From assembly GCA_018296165.2 (NCBI GenBank), contig JACKQL020000053.1, forward strand, positions 1-64,000: a stretch of 64,000 nt of DNA, given 5' to 3'. Within the stretch, counting starts at the first letter, position 1. Each line of letters begins with the position of its first letter. Shown here in pieces: positions 9,491 through 21,948 of this stretch. Below the pieces are notes generated by a model. That model saw nothing but the letters and a program-made list of their open reading frames with translations. It had not been told where the DNA came from and made no database searches. Source of the DNA: Termitomyces sp. T153 (lineage: Eukaryota; Basidiomycota; Agaricomycetes; Agaricales; Lyophyllaceae). A program made the position numbers and the translations under genes.

Positions 9491-11650
9491 ATGCATCGCT
9501 TCCGGTCTGCCATGCGTCAAACTCAAACGCAAACTCGTTCGTTTGCCTCGCAGTCTACAACAAGCAATTCACCACCACCGTCTTCAAAACAAAATTCCAC
9601 ATAACAGCCTTTCTGGCCACAAAACAAAAGTTTGGAGCAGAAAAGGCTGCGGAACAGAAAGCGTCCTTTCGCGATGCTGCCATACCCCACTACTTCGTCT
9701 GTCTTGTAGAATCGGACACTGGCAAACTTACCCCTCTCCAGCCACTTACGTCTATCCTTGCCACAATCGACCCGCGTTCACACTACCTCGAGCTCATTCA
9801 TGACCGACAAGCCCGAGCCAGTCATCAAAATTTTCGACCGCGATCTTCAACTGCCGCAGAAGCAGCACACAAAATACGCCAGGTCGCACGTAAAAGCGTG
9901 CACAATGAAGTCCAGCTGAGCTGCGACCGGCTCCTGCAGAGCTCTCTTTTCATTGTACCATAACCGCGGCTGACGAAAATCTCACAGAAACCAACAGTAT
10001 CAAGCCCAAACTTTTCTTGTCTGACGGCGAGGAGAAGGAAGTGACATCGACTTCAAGGCAAGCTCCCCATTCCCGTCACATTATGAAGTACAAATTCAAT
10101 GCTTAGTAACTCTGTGTACAAAATCAAACTTCGACCATTTCTACTGGTAAGAGTCGATCTCGTCATGTTCACAGGAGAATCGCTCAATTTTTTTCAGTAC
10201 CTGCCCCGTACGCTACTGGGCATTTTCCTGACTGTCCATCCCTTATTCATTCATGACTTCCACGGCATGGAAGAATCAGGTTTGTGTCGCTTCTCATTCT
10301 ACCTAGAAACACGTCTCGGTGCGAACCTTGCAGAGCGGTCATCCGGTGAACGCTCGCACTTGCAAGTATCTGAAGTCTCTTTTCGGCGATAAATATGAAG
10401 AAGCTCGTCTTAAGCTGAAAACCCCGAACGGACCACCCCCAAAGTCCACAGCTAAGAGCAAAGGTCGAAAAATGCCTCAAAGAGAAAGAAATCTTATGAA
10501 GACGACATTGGAAATCAAGACAACGAAAAGACAGCAATTCAGTCCGCTTCAAAAACCGTTAAAGATCAAGAGGACAAAGAGGTCAACGACGAAAAATATG
10601 ACGATGACGACGCTCCAGCAACTAACAAAGTTGTTCCCGACCTACTACTCGCTAATAAACTGGACGTAGAGACAGGCCCTGATTCTACAGGTTGGTGGAT
10701 TTCAGAGTAATTAGAGATGGCAAGGACATGATCAGCCGTCTAATAAATCCGTTCACGCCTCCCAAGTGGGTTCTAGAGAGTGGTATTTCAACCTGTATTC
10801 ATGATGCATATTGATGTTGTCCTAGAGCTACCCAAAGATGTCACATTGGACGGTGAACTCTTTAGCGGGCAGCGTGAATTTCAGTCAACGGTTTCAATCG
10901 TCAAGGCTGCCAACTCACCTCATCGGAAGAACATCACGTTCCAAGTTCCTCCTTCCTTTTTGTGCAGCCAAAACAAAATCCAACCTTCGAAACAAACACC
11001 AGACTTTTGATATACCTTCAAAGGGTAACCTCCCATTTGAAGAGCGTATCGACATTCTTGAAAAGCTCTTTGGTCCAAATGGCAACTATGATTTTGACCT
11101 TTTTATGGTTGTTGAACACGAGAAAGAAACGAACAGACAACATGTCCTCGATGAACTTGAAGAAATCGAGAGCTTGGGTGGTGAAGGGTTGATGTTAAGA
11201 AAGCCTCCGTCGTACTTATGGCTTATCTATTTGCTTTGAACTATGTTGACTAGTTTCTATGCCAGACAATATGAGGGTCGGCACTCTGGGTCATTGTTGA
11301 ACATTAAGGTATGTCCTATCTCCCAACCGAGACTATATGTTCACCAACGAACGCCAGACTTTTCACGACACTGAGGGTGTCGTTATAGGTTATGTTCCCG
11401 GTAAAGGTAGACATGAAGGGTCCACCGGTGCGCTGAAATATAAAATGCAATCGGGAAAGGTACGTGTACTAAGGATGGTGTACCCAGGTGGAGAAAATCA
11501 TAGCACTTCTTATTTGTGAACCCGCTCACCACATATCTTTCAGATTCCCTTCATATATTGGCAAGGCATGGACAAGGATGGGTCCAAAGATGCGGAGATC
11601 CCCGGCATCGTCTACCTAGTCATCAATCTAGCGACGATCGACCAAGGTAA
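9491..11650 (+). pseudogene. Broken SWIM-zinc-finger ATP-dependent DNA ligase gene
   Basis: Fragments in all three forward frames add up to one ligase. An ATG at 9491 starts a Ser/Thr/Arg-rich leader that could be a mitochondrial presequence. Near 10330-10400 is the end of a SWIM-type zinc finger, H-P-V-N-A-R-T-C-K-Y-L, where the usual final His is Tyr and the leading CxC is lost. Then come an acidic linker and ligase pieces: T-G-W-W-I-S-E (about 10680), D-G-E-L-F-S-G (about 10846) with T-V-S-I-V-K, G-G-E-G-L-M-L-R-K-P (about 11180), Y-E-G-R-H-S-G-S-L-L-N-I-K, G-Y-V-P-G-K-G-R-H-E-G and a terminal F-P-S-Y-I-G. The motif I segment K-x-D-G, which carries the adenylated lysine, is replaced by S-E-stop-L-E and about nine codons are gone. 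Many stops and frame changes confirm decay. The family assignment rests on ligase motifs; the SWIM part is less certain. Confidence 0.7.
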
Positions 11651-11750
11651 ATAGCACGAAAGATAGATACTGGTTGAAATAGATTTTTTTAGTGCCGCCG
11701 CCATTACCATGTGCTTATTCATTCAAGTATATGTTCTCGTACCGTAATCC

Positions 11751-12559
11751 TTAATCTCCCCCTTTCTTCTTTTTTTCTTCCACTATCTCCACATTGTCAG
11801 TCGGTATGCCTTTCAGCACCCCGACACCGTCATGAATCATCTCGACAATTTCATCACTAACGTCCCCTTGTACAACAATCTCATCTTGTCCTTGGAGGTT
11901 CTTCGTCACTGACGAACCAGTTGCGAACTTGGATGAGAACTGCTTAGCTGCTTTCTTCAGATCAACACCAAATGCCTCGAGACCCGAGACGGAAGTAACA
12001 TGCTTCCGTTTGTTTCTCTCTATTCGTTTTATGATAACCTACAAAAAGAGAAGGGTAACTTCATCGTTCTATATTGAAACTTGAGGAGATTAGGGTTACC
12101 TGAGACGCAAGTTTCTTCTTTAATGCGGCATCAGCTTTCGCCTCAGCCTTGGCCTCCTTTTTTGCCGTGTCTTTCTCCAGTTTAGCCTGCGCCTCCAAGC
12201 TAAGTGTCCCAACCTTGGATGTAAGTGCATCTGTGCGATATACATATGTAAATGGGCGGCATTTAATTGTTCCACTTGTTTACCTTCGGAGTAATACTTG
12301 TTATACAAGCTCTCGTAATTTTCTTTTAGCCATTCCTTGCATCGCGTTAGGCTTGAGTTGAACTCGCAGTATTCAGGGGGGAAAGAACAGACTGAAGGAT
12401 GCTCATGTTGGTTAGATCATGGATAGAGACCGTGAATCCAAATGAACCTGCGCAGTATAATACTTGGATTGGAGGTACAGGATCTGGAGGTGGTGGGCCT
12501 GCTAGTTCTTCTGCGGCAGACAGGGGCGTAGCTGGTGTTCGATTCTTCTTGGATGGCAT
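11751..12559 (-). CDS. TMA22: DENR/Tma22 translation factor (SUI1 domain)
   Basis: Four exons (12559-12448, 12391-12284, 12230-12100, 12038-11751) give 212 residues, the normal size for Tma22/DENR. The N-terminal part has the family's metal-binding Cys cluster: L-Y-C-A-V-C, then F-P-P-E-Y-C-E-F and a later Cys in the R-C-K-E-W-L stretch. A Lys/Ala-rich coiled region follows. The C-terminal third is a SUI1/eIF1-like fold with R-N-K-R-K-H-V-T, G-L-E-A-F-G-V-D-L-K-K and V-Q-G-D-V. In yeast and humans the protein pairs with Tma20/MCT-1 to recycle 40S subunits and support reinitiation. The ATG at 12559 was chosen because the upstream in-frame codon would sit in promoter sequence. All introns are GT-AG and 53-61 bp long. 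Confidence 0.9.
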
Positions 12560-12849
12560 GGTTCCAGAAGAGAGTGAGATTGTGATTTGCACGTGGCTCT
12601 GATTAATTGGCTCACAGAATTATTCTCATCACTTTTCAAAACTATCAACATATAGCGCTCATGAGCACATGTAGAAACTACCTGCATTCATACATGGTTT
12701 TGCTAAGCTTTCTTAAAGTTGCTGTCAATGACGCTGAGAAATCACTGTATGTACAAGACCAACGCTGCTGTATCACCTGGGCATATGTACTAAGTAGATT
12801 TTCTGAGTGACAATGAGAGACCTCGGAAATCGGATTTCCTCGTTCCAAC

Positions 12850-14514
12850 TCAAAATTCCTCATGCTGCAGAATACTATCAGAAACCTGAGTAGAAACTAA
12901 CAATTCTTCCTCCCAAAGCGTCATGATATTTTGTTTGGCCAATGAGATCCAAGTTGGGTTGCTGGGGTACATTTTCCTCTTCAAAGATGAGAGGGCGGAC
13001 TTCGCATCGCTTGCGCGCTTCCTGCAGATACGAAGTAATGAGTTCCTCCATGCCTCCTCGTTCTCTTCAGATATCTTTTCAGATGTGCCCATAATTGTAG
13101 CCATCCAAGACTCTAACGCTGAAGCAGCATTCGGTGGAACTGTCATCTCCTTGATGGGAAAATGGTGATAAAGACGAAGAGCCGTGATGAGTCGAAAGGA
13201 CGGATGAGCGGGAGGAGGTTGACAATGCAATGTCCAATCACTAGAAATTGGAAAAGCTTGGATTCCTTCCACATGACACAGAGAAAACCCTTACCCCCAG
13301 TATCCTTCAGTCCGAAGAATATCTTTCATCCAAGCACCGAGCTTTCCCCTTGACTCGAACAAATCGAGCAGTTCACTCTGAAGGGCTATTTGCCCGATCG
13401 CATCCCCGCGTAACAGAAGTTCAGCCGAAATTTCGCTCACGAAACCATATTCAACAAACAGTATCTGATTAGAATGTGCTCCATACTTCAGGAAGAGCTC
13501 ATCATCTTGCTTTGTAACAGTACTTGAGGGTGATATAAACTGAAAATTGAGTCCATAAGATTTTGATGGTGCCTTCGTCCTTCCAGCAATGGGTTCTTGT
13601 GGCGACATATGATTTGAGTGATTTGTATGATTTGCAAAATCAATGACAGGACACATGGTGACGTTATCTTTATCCGAGGCCAATTGTGTGAGGCGATAAT
13701 AGAGGCAACGGGTATTGACTGGTGGAATCCTCACTCAAGATGAAAACAATGCTCAACTGAAGAGTTACGGACCATTGAGCCAAGCCCACAAGAAATCCTC
13801 TTCACACTGAGTGGCTTTGAGTTGGAGGGCACGAATGACCGGTCGAACTATCTCACAAAGAGAAGGTAGAAAATTGCTTTGTTGTTGCTGCTTAAATGGA
13901 GTCAAAAGTCAGAGAATTCTGCAATTTTATATACATTTGTGTAGACGGACTATGTATTGCTTGACGATCGCCCAGTCAGAACGATAGCGATTGCAAACTT
14001 CTTGAAGAGCCAACGCAATGCTTGGAGGTAGATAAGACAGGAGGAGAGAGCTGGTATTCTCCAATTTGCCGCTGCACAGCCAGGTCAAGGGATGAGATTC
14101 AAAGTCGCGTGGTAGGGTAGATATGTAAGGTCCAAAAATAGGATCAGATGATGGTTGTGAACCGTTGGGTCTGTAGAGAAAAAGATGTAGAGACATCAGT
14201 TGTATTGCTGTCAAGTGCTGTCGGGCACGAGGATACAAGTTAGACAACGTGGCCATGTTCAGTAAAGCGCTAGCTGGTACAGAGAGCAATTGTATTGCAG
14301 GATCACAATTCCTGAGTGCAAATAGTCCGTACCCGGCACCTTCCAATTGAACGACGATGTTACTATGCGGTGTTACACGACTCAAAGACGACGAACCAGG
14401 ACTAGTTCTGGCCTGTATCGATATCGCGGCAGATGACGTATCCATTCCGTGGGTTGCCAGCCAATCCAAGAGTGTCTGCCAGTCAGGATGAACTTGTTGT
14501 AGTGCATCCGTCAT
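12850..14514 (-). CDS. SET-domain lysine methyltransferase (SETD3/Rkm-like)
   Basis: Four exons (14514-13951, 13890-13773, 13718-13295, 13240-12850) encode 498 residues. The protein starts with a Trp-rich helix, then a SET N-terminal strand (G-Y-G-L-F-A-L-R). A long insertion typical of the Rubisco-LSMT/SETD3 class follows. The core has V-N-T-R-C, V-I-D-F-A-N-H (the N-H pair of the AdoMet site) and L-F-V-E-Y-G-F-V with the conserved Tyr. The C-terminal part is helical, as in the substrate-binding domain of this class. Such enzymes methylate ribosomal proteins, elongation factors or actin; the substrate here cannot be told. Two introns use GTCCGT as donor. The ATG at 14514 is the first in frame. 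The gene is divergent from the SDR gene, 155 bp away. Confidence 0.85.
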
Positions 14515-14669
14515 CAGGTTAAATGAGCTCTGCACGGTTCATTTTTCAATTTTCGTTACGAAGAAACAACATTTTCTAAATTCGCTATTAATGTCGTCAT
14601 TCCGATCAGGTGATAAGCGATATATCCCAAGCCCTCAGCGCTCAGCACACGTTCATCATCTACTTTGCT
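14515..14669. promoter_or_regulatory. Shared divergent promoter, SET gene / SDR gene
   Basis: Only 155 bp separate the two start codons, so both genes must draw on this segment. No clear TATA box is present. Confidence 0.5.
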
Positions 14670-15801
14670 ATGTCAGTATTCAATGCTTCGCGTCTGCTTG
14701 GAAAGACTGTTTTGATCACTGGGGCGAGCGGTGGAATTGGAGCCGTGAGTGGAGATGCCCCGCAAGTCATACCAACTGATCTCCCCTCCAAGGCTACCGC
14801 AGTTTTGTTTGCCAAGGTACTTACGCTGCCTTGCTCACACCGTGCACATCCATATCGAACATTACATCCTTAGGGAGGGTCCAATGTGATTCTCGTAGCT
14901 CGACGCGCCGATGCTTTGAAAAAAGTGACCGATGCTTGCTTTACTGCCCATCGAGAATCTGGCCTTCAGCAGGGAGGGAAGTTTGTCAGCGTGGTTGCTG
15001 ACGTATCAGATAAAGCTCAAGTTGCATCAATTTTTGATACTATTCCTCAAGATCTTCAGGATGTCGATGTTCTCGGTATCGTGTACCCTCTCTATCTAGC
15101 TCTTTGTGCTTGACTGGTCATTGTAGTCAACAACGCAGGATACGTCCTTGGTGTTGAGCATGTTGGTGACATTTCTGATGCAGATATCGAGGGAATGTTC
15201 GCAACGAATGTACTTGGTTTAATCTCTGTAACTCAACTCCTGGTCCGAAGTATGGTGATCAAAAGTCATTCTTCATGTAACCTCATTGACCTGCAAACAG
15301 AATTTAAGGCTAAGAACTCTGGACATGTCATCAACCTTGGCTCGGTTGCAGGCCGTGAGCCGTACGCAGGAGGCAGTATCTATACTGCAACCAAGTATGC
15401 AGTCAATGCATTTACAGGGTCGCTGTTAAGAGAGCTGGTCAATACACCAATCAGAGTGACCGAGATTCAACCTGGTTCGTTTTATCTCAATATCCTACAA
15501 CAAATTCTTCACTGAACCTATTTTTTCTTCGTAGGGATGGTTGAAACGAATTTCTCAATCACTCGGTATCGAGGTGACACTGCTGCCGCTGCAAAAGTTT
15601 ACACTGGGCTTGATCCATGTGAGCTAATGGAGTTAATGGTTGTTTTTTCACATTGAATGCATTTTCACAGTGACTGCAACTGATATCGCAGAGGAAATTG
15701 TCTGGGCAGCAGCTCGACCTCCTCATGTGAATGTCGCTGAGGTGCTTGTGTTCCCTGTTAACCAGGCCAGCGTCGGAATCAATTATCGTCGACCACAGTA
15801 G
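14670..15801 (+). CDS. NADP-dependent short-chain dehydrogenase, YMR226C (Tma29) type
   Basis: Seven exons (14670-14744, 14793-14816, 14874-15075, 15127-15249, 15301-15474, 15535-15618, 15671-15801) give 270 residues. Exon 2 is only 24 nt. The Rossmann motif T-G-A-S-G-G-I-G lies at residues 17-24, A-R-R gives NADP preference, and N-N-A-G follows near residue 100. The catalytic Ser and the Y-T-A-T-K motif are present (S of L-G-S-V-A-G, Tyr and Lys of S-I-Y-T-A-T-K-Y). The tail with F-P-V-N-Q-A-S and N-Y-R-R-P is characteristic of the YMR226C/YdfG group, which oxidises serine and 3-hydroxy acids or reduces small carbonyls. The protein is soluble with no targeting signal. The yeast member was also found associated with ribosomes (Tma29). 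ATG at 14670 precedes the Rossmann strand by a normal distance. Confidence 0.9.
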
Positions 15802-15879
15802 ATACGTTGTGGTGTAAATACCCTTGTGGAGATGATAGCAAATGAGTGTTATATACATGACTGAATAACGATCAAGGTC

Positions 15880-18800
15880 TTAACTCTTCCCTTTCTTACT
15901 TTGAGCTCTCGTATTCTTCACGATGACTTCCTCTACAGCCTCAACGTCATTATCGTAGACAAATTTCTTAACCACTACGTTCTCCTCTACAAGGTCTGTT
16001 AACGGGGTATCGGCATATGGGAGATTGCCGAGATTATCCAAAGGCAAAGTCTATGAGAGATAAGTTCGAGATTGGCGAACCGAATTAGTATGATAATCGC
16101 ACCTTAGCGGCGGGTGCTAAGCACCCTTTGGTAACAATGTTCTCTCTTGTTGGACGACGAGTTCCCAGCTTAACCTGGTCGAGAGAGATCGTCGTAAACA
16201 ATCCTCGATCCCATTTTACACGTCTTTCGTTTTCCACTGACTCTTCCCGACCATCGTCATCGACAAGTTTCAATCTCTTGAGCTTCCTCACAGGGGTCCT
16301 GTATTCCTCTTCGTCGCCTGACCCTCTTTTATGTGTCTTCGGTGAAGGACTGGCGCTTTGATAATCCCAATCGCTTTCGTTCTCTGTGTCTCTATTGTTA
16401 TGCCTATCCTCGTCGTTTAGATGTCCAGCGCTCTCTCCACTTAGCCTCGCTCTCTTGGCCGCTCGGTCCTTTCGTTGCCTGTTCTTCTCTTCCTGCTCGC
16501 GCTGCAAGACAGTTTTCATCTTGACAGCCGGACTTTCGGGTCGGTCTCCCTCCTTCCTGATGATTTCAGTCTCTAACTTCGCCGCCAAGTACCGCTGGTT
16601 CCTAACAGTATTGGAAGTCGTAAGAGCCCTCAATGCAGTAGCACTCATCCCAGAATAAGTGGTGTCACCCCGGACATTTGCCTGAGCACTTGCTTTGCGA
16701 CGCGGCTTCACTTCTGCAGGGACATATGCATCTGAAATAAGGGAGGGATTGAGGACCTTCCGTACACGCGCTGTTCGTCGAACATTGGAGATAAATGGTT
16801 CGGATGCCTTGATTATATCAATGGGTACAACTGGGGCCGAGATCCTTTCACTTTCTGGTTCTTCTGGAACGGAGAAGTCTTTCTCATTTAATTTCACCTG
16901 GTCAAGTTCTAGCTCTGGGACTGAAGCACCCGATTGTATTTGTGGAGCTATCCCTGAAGACGAAGTTGTCGATGCCGTCTGAGAAATAGAGTTCACTGGT
17001 GGGTTGGTTGTCACGTCTAAGGACTTATCAATGACCAGGCGTATTTGCTGAGATTTCTTGAGAACATTTATCGAGGGTAGAGCCCTTGCCCCTGGGTTTG
17101 ATGCGGTGTTTGGAACAAGGACACGAGGTACCTGTCGCAATGTTACTGCGGGCCGATGCTTGGCTGGAGAAGGCACTTCTACGACAGCCCGCTTCCGCTT
17201 CAGGGGTGATACATCAGGTTTGTCAACTGTTAAAAGTGTTTTGGCCCTGCCATCTGTTCGATAAGTAGTCAAGCTCCTGGTGGAAATCTGGGATTCAGGG
17301 TACAAAAGTCAGTGAACCAATTGAACAAGAGATGCACTAAAATTTTGGACCTACCGTTTGGGATTTACTTGAATCCTTTAATGGCATATCCTTCCTCGTA
17401 GTTAATTTGCCTTTGTTGATCTCAAGTTTCGAGTGGGCTTTGGTGTAAGGTTTGACGGTTCTTGTTGGTATTCTACTCGTTATCTGCTTCAGGACTGATT
17501 TCATAGGGCTGGTCGTAGTCAAATCGACTGCAGCCTGACACTCCTCCGTTGCTGGGGCATCTTTCCTTGAAGGCACCAAGGGGAATGGCAACTTGGCAGA
17601 CTTCGATGTCTCACCACTCGAAGATGAACTGGAAGCTGACGGGCGTAACGAGATCGAAGAAGTTCCCATCGGAGATCCACTGCGCTCTCGATATTTACAT
17701 TTGAAAGCTCCGGATGCAGCTGGTTCAACAGAGTTAGAACGCCCCTTCGAGGATAACCGGGTAGGGCTGCCAAATCTGATACCTTGCCACTTCTTCAGCA
17801 CTGCAGGCGTGGTGACTTCAGGAGGCGCCAGTATTCTTCTGGCAGGGCTGTCGGTGGGTGGGATTGTGAGAAGAGGCTTATGAAAGCCGTCAAGCCCGAC
17901 CCGACTGCTACTAGCCAGAAGCTGAGAGCCTTTCAATGGGGAAATGTGGCCCTGCATGATTGCATCCTCGATAGGAATTCGCCGCGCTGGTGTACACAGG
18001 GAATTGTCCGAGGATATAGTTTGTAATTGGGTGTTTGACTCTCGGGCCACTGATCGCGAAGGATTCGCAAATCGAATTGGACTGGTAGACCGACGTGGTG
18101 TCTCTGGTAAGGCTGGAAGTGGGGAGGATGGAGGAAAAGGTCGCCGCATTGAGCCTGCCTCTTTGGTCGGTGGAATGGTCAGAGAGAAAGACGACTGCTG
18201 GAAAGGAGCGACGAGTGAACTGAGTAAGTCATTAGAGGTAGGAGACAGCGACCCCAATTCGCGAAGAAAAGTGGACTTAGGCGGTGAATTCATGTCTCGA
18301 TCCTCCTCTGTCTCTCGAATGATCCCTCCGTCTTCTTCGGGATGATGGAAGATCGACTGTGTATGCACCTTGCCTGCAGGCACCCTTTGTGGTTGAGGAA
18401 GCTGAGTGATCAACTGGTCATGGTCCTGATATCGAAAGATACTGCGGCGTGAGCGACTTGACTGTTGAGTAAAGGTCCGCTTAGAATTATCAAAATGGCT
18501 AGCAGGCGGTCGCTGAGCTTTGACATGAGTCCCTTCTTCTGCTGGCAATAGTGAGCGAAGGACAAATTGTTCCTCGAGATGATCCTGGGCGATGTCCTCC
18601 GTGTCCTCTAATTGCTCTAGTTCGTCTTTTTCATGAAAAGATCCAGAGACGACGGTCGGATGTGTAAGCTTGGGAACGTCCTGCGTTTCACAAGCCTCGG
18701 GGAAACTAAACAAATCAAGAGGGCGTGAAAGCTGACGATCGTCCACGTTAGACTTGTCGCTTGCATGAGGCGCTTGGATGGACGGCGACATGGCACGAAA

Positions 18801-19564
18801 GACAGGAGCAGGAGAGGAAAAAGATTCGAATGAGATGAGATCTGCAGGAATTGTCTTCAAGATAGTGCCAGGAGTGGTAGGCGGTATTGGCGATATATTT
18901 TTCGATGATCCCGTGGTAACACTGCAAGACGTTGAAGGAGTGGTTACCTTCGTGTTGCGGACACCATTGGCTGCATCAAATATAGAAGCAGTCAAAGAAG
19001 AGGGAAGAAAAGGATGAGGTGAAGGAAATACAAGACCAACCAATCCCAATGCAGCGGATGGGCTAGGAGGGGGAGAAGGATTGTCATATGCCCGACTGAT
19101 TTTGATTGCTAGGGAAGAGGGGAATTCTAGAGATAACGTGTACTATGAGGCAATGTAAAGAATGTTTTGGCCCTGCACTCACCATCTTGTAAAGCCTGTT
19201 CCACATCAGGTGTTCCTGTGCGAGACATCCCTTCATCGACGACCTCTTCATCTTCTTCTACCACATTCATCCTGGTCTTCTCTTCCTGGAATGACTCATC
19301 TCTGTTCTCTCGCAAAGGCGATTGAGGCAAAGGTACAGAAAGACGAGGAGAACGACGGAGGGGCAAACTGTGAACTACGGGGTGCAAAGAGTCTCGACGC
19401 GCGACAATGGCAGCGATACACTTCTGCGGAGATTTCAGAGGGCCAATGTGTATCCTAGCTTCTGCAGTATTATGGGCATCTTCAGTGTCGGAAGCTGGAG
19501 AGGGATCGGGTGGAGGGGATAGTGAGACAGCTGCAGAGATAATTGGGGTGCTGGAAGAGGTCAT
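15880..19564 (-). CDS. Large disordered protein of unknown function
   Basis: Four exons (19564-19183, 19126-17355, 17287-16103, 16050-15880) keep one frame and give 1169 residues. The sequence is dominated by Ser, Pro and Thr with many S-P and T-P sites, basic clusters such as L-K-R-K-R, and a Lys/Arg-rich coiled region near residues 960-1010. No folded domain was recognised. The last 100 residues look more conserved in style, with an R-R-P-T-R-E-N patch, an acidic segment and a basic end K-K-G-K-S. The composition fits a nuclear scaffold or cell-cycle phosphoprotein, but that is only inference. The clean open frame over 1.7 kb in exon 2 and well-placed short introns support a real gene. Confidence 0.7.
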
Positions 19565-19901
19565 GAGGGTCGTTTAATGGGTAAATAGAATAGACAGATG
19601 CGTGAAAAGTGTATACGCTCGCCGGGCGCTGGTGGCAGAAACGGCCCACCGCAACACTTGTCCAAAAAACACGCACTAGTTCAACCACACGTGACACGGG
19701 ATTGTTTTATTCTGAATCTTTGAAAGTTGTACATAAGGTTTCTACGTATGCTATATTAAAAACCACTGCAAAGTGCAGGAAGTGCACCATGCGCCAATAA
19801 AATGCATTCAAACGTTTTGCAGCAAAGACGGGCTGGAGCGCTTCGTTTCAGATCCATATGTATGCGGTGCGCTCTAGGATCATAAGTATTGCAAAGACAA
19901 C
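19565..19901. other. Intergenic spacer with promoter of the disordered-protein gene
   Basis: 337 bp between two minus-strand genes. No gene is supported. The right part is the 3' flank of the CCCH gene and the left part the 5' flank of the gene ending at 15880. Confidence 0.4.
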
Positions 19902-21662
19902 TCAGTATGCAGGTGATGAAACACACAACGCGACCCCAGACTGCCGCTGGAGAGACGCTTTAAGCTGCCAAACAGCCAAACAAACTCAGCAACTGCAAAC
20001 TGCGGAGTGATGGAGTGTGCGGTGAAAGACGACATACCTCGTTGTTCTCTTTCATAAGTTTCTGTAATGACTGTGCCTGTTCGTCTATTTTCGATTTCAT
20101 TTGGCTGAGAATCTCATGCATACTTTGTTCCACGATCGGCTTCACCACAGGAGTGTGCATAGTGTCAGAAGAGGGAAAGATATTAGAGACACGACGTCGC
20201 TTTGGGTCTCGCCTCGAGTCCACGTCACCTCCTTTCAAGACACGAAATTCGGAAGAACGATCTCTACCTTGATCTTGGCAGGACTTTCCTGAAGTTTCAG
20301 AAGCAGAAGATTGTTCTTTCTCTGCTGGAGTAGAGGCCTGTGAAAGAACAGATTTACTAGCAAGATCGGCAGCTTCAGTGATTCTTTTCACAGCGCCTGC
20401 GAGCATCGAGTCCACTGCGCGGGAAATATCTGAAACGAACACATCGAATGCTTTGTTCCAGACTCCGAGGGTAGCTTTGAGGTTATCCTCGATACGTTGC
20501 TTGCCTTGAGCATGGCGAAGAAGTATGTCTGTAAGAGTAGGAGTAATGGCAGTAGGGACTTTGGAAGAGATTTTTGACAACATAGATGACAAGTCAGTGT
20601 ATGCTTTGAGTTTCTTGTCGTCTCTGGCTTGAGCTATGGTATCCTCTGTAGCTTGACATACTAGCCTGGAGAAAATCATGAAGCAGTCAGAACTTCAGAG
20701 TCATTGATATTGCTGTGCAGTATCATGCAATGACCTTGAAAGTTCACGAAACAATGATACCACTTCTTCTTGACGCCAATCTATTTGTGTCGGGTGACCA
20801 ACCTCGGGTCTAATCCCAGAAGCAAAAGACTCTGTGCTGATCGATATTGCATAGGATTTGGCACCAGACGTATCGTGCGGACGAGGACTAGTCCTATGAC
20901 GATCTTCAAGCTGCCAGTCAAGTTTAGACATAAAACCAGAAGAGTCCAAGTCATCTGAGAGTTTGCGTTTAGTTCCAGATACCTGTCGATGTCAATCCAG
21001 ACGATGCATGTGGATACAAACAGAGAACGAACCACGCGTCCCTTCTGAGTAGTGGCATTCGAAGAGTGAGCTGAGGCTGTCGGCTTTTTAGCACCCAAAT
21101 AGCTGAAATGATCGTAAGGACGCTGAGATCGGCTCCTGCTATCGTTTCGTGAAACATCATCCTTGCTCTGTTTGTTATCTCTGCCACGATCACGATAGTC
21201 GTCAGAAAACCCCAGACTTTGACGTCGTGTCTGACTATGTGGGACAAAAGTCGGATCGTCTTCCGAAAGTTTTTTTCTAAGAAAAAGATCGTCTTGGGAT
21301 ATCAACGGGGCAGCGCGTGATTCAAATCGCCGTGGCGGCGAAATTGGGGCTTGGGGCTTGTTTGGAAGGCTATATCTACTATATGCATCCTTGTGCGAAG
21401 ATGACGAAGATGGAGTAACACGTTTTTCTTGAGGCTTGGGCTTTAATCCAGGCCAGCCTGCGTCGTCCGGATGAAGAAAACTGAGATCATTGAGTATACT
21501 GGAATTTCGAAAGGGCAAAATTACGAACCGACAATGACTGCCTTGGCTACAACTTGGTACTTTGGACCGCCCGTCAGAGTGAAAATACTATAGAATGGTT
21601 AGGAAGGCGCAAAAAAGCAAAAAGGGGGGACTAACTCTGCACTGATATTTCTTGAATACCAT
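19902..21662 (-). CDS. CCCH zinc-finger protein with disordered and coiled C-terminus
   Basis: Six exons (21662-21636, 21587-21529, 21480-21033, 20982-20735, 20665-20038, 19964-19902) give 490 residues. The first two exons are tiny (27 and 59 nt). They encode M-V-F-K-K-Y-Q-C-R, then S-C-S-Q-G-S-H-C-R-F-L-H: a single CCCH finger with C-x5-C-x3-H spacing at its end. CCCH fingers usually bind RNA. The middle is rich in Arg, Ser and Asp (D-R-G-R-D style). Residues about 240-400 look helical, followed by a K-R-R-R nuclear signal and a short coiled coil (E-I-L-S-Q-M-K-S-K). Two introns use GTTCGT donors. The exon 4/5 junction (GTCATT donor) is the least certain. The precise function is unknown. Confidence 0.7.
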
Positions 21663-21948
21663 GGCGTGGAGTGGGATGAGTCGAGAGCCGGCTAAGAGCT
21701 ACGAAGAACTTGGATTCGATTGTGGTCACGGTCACACGCTGATTCAACTGGCGTATAGATGCGACGAATTGATCATCATCAAAATCAATTCTCAGCCAAT
21801 GCACATACATATCTTGAGTAATCTAATCCCCCGACGCGGCCACCGCGCTCTTCGGTGTTGATGCGAGATTGCCCAGGGCCGGACCCAAGCAAAGAACCAC
21901 AAAAGCCGAGTGTAAATTCGACTACACGCTTTCTTGTCCTCACACATC
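21663..21948. promoter_or_regulatory. Divergent promoter region, CCCH gene / hydrolase gene
   Basis: 286 bp between opposite start codons. No TATA box stands out and no RNA gene is seen. Confidence 0.4.
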
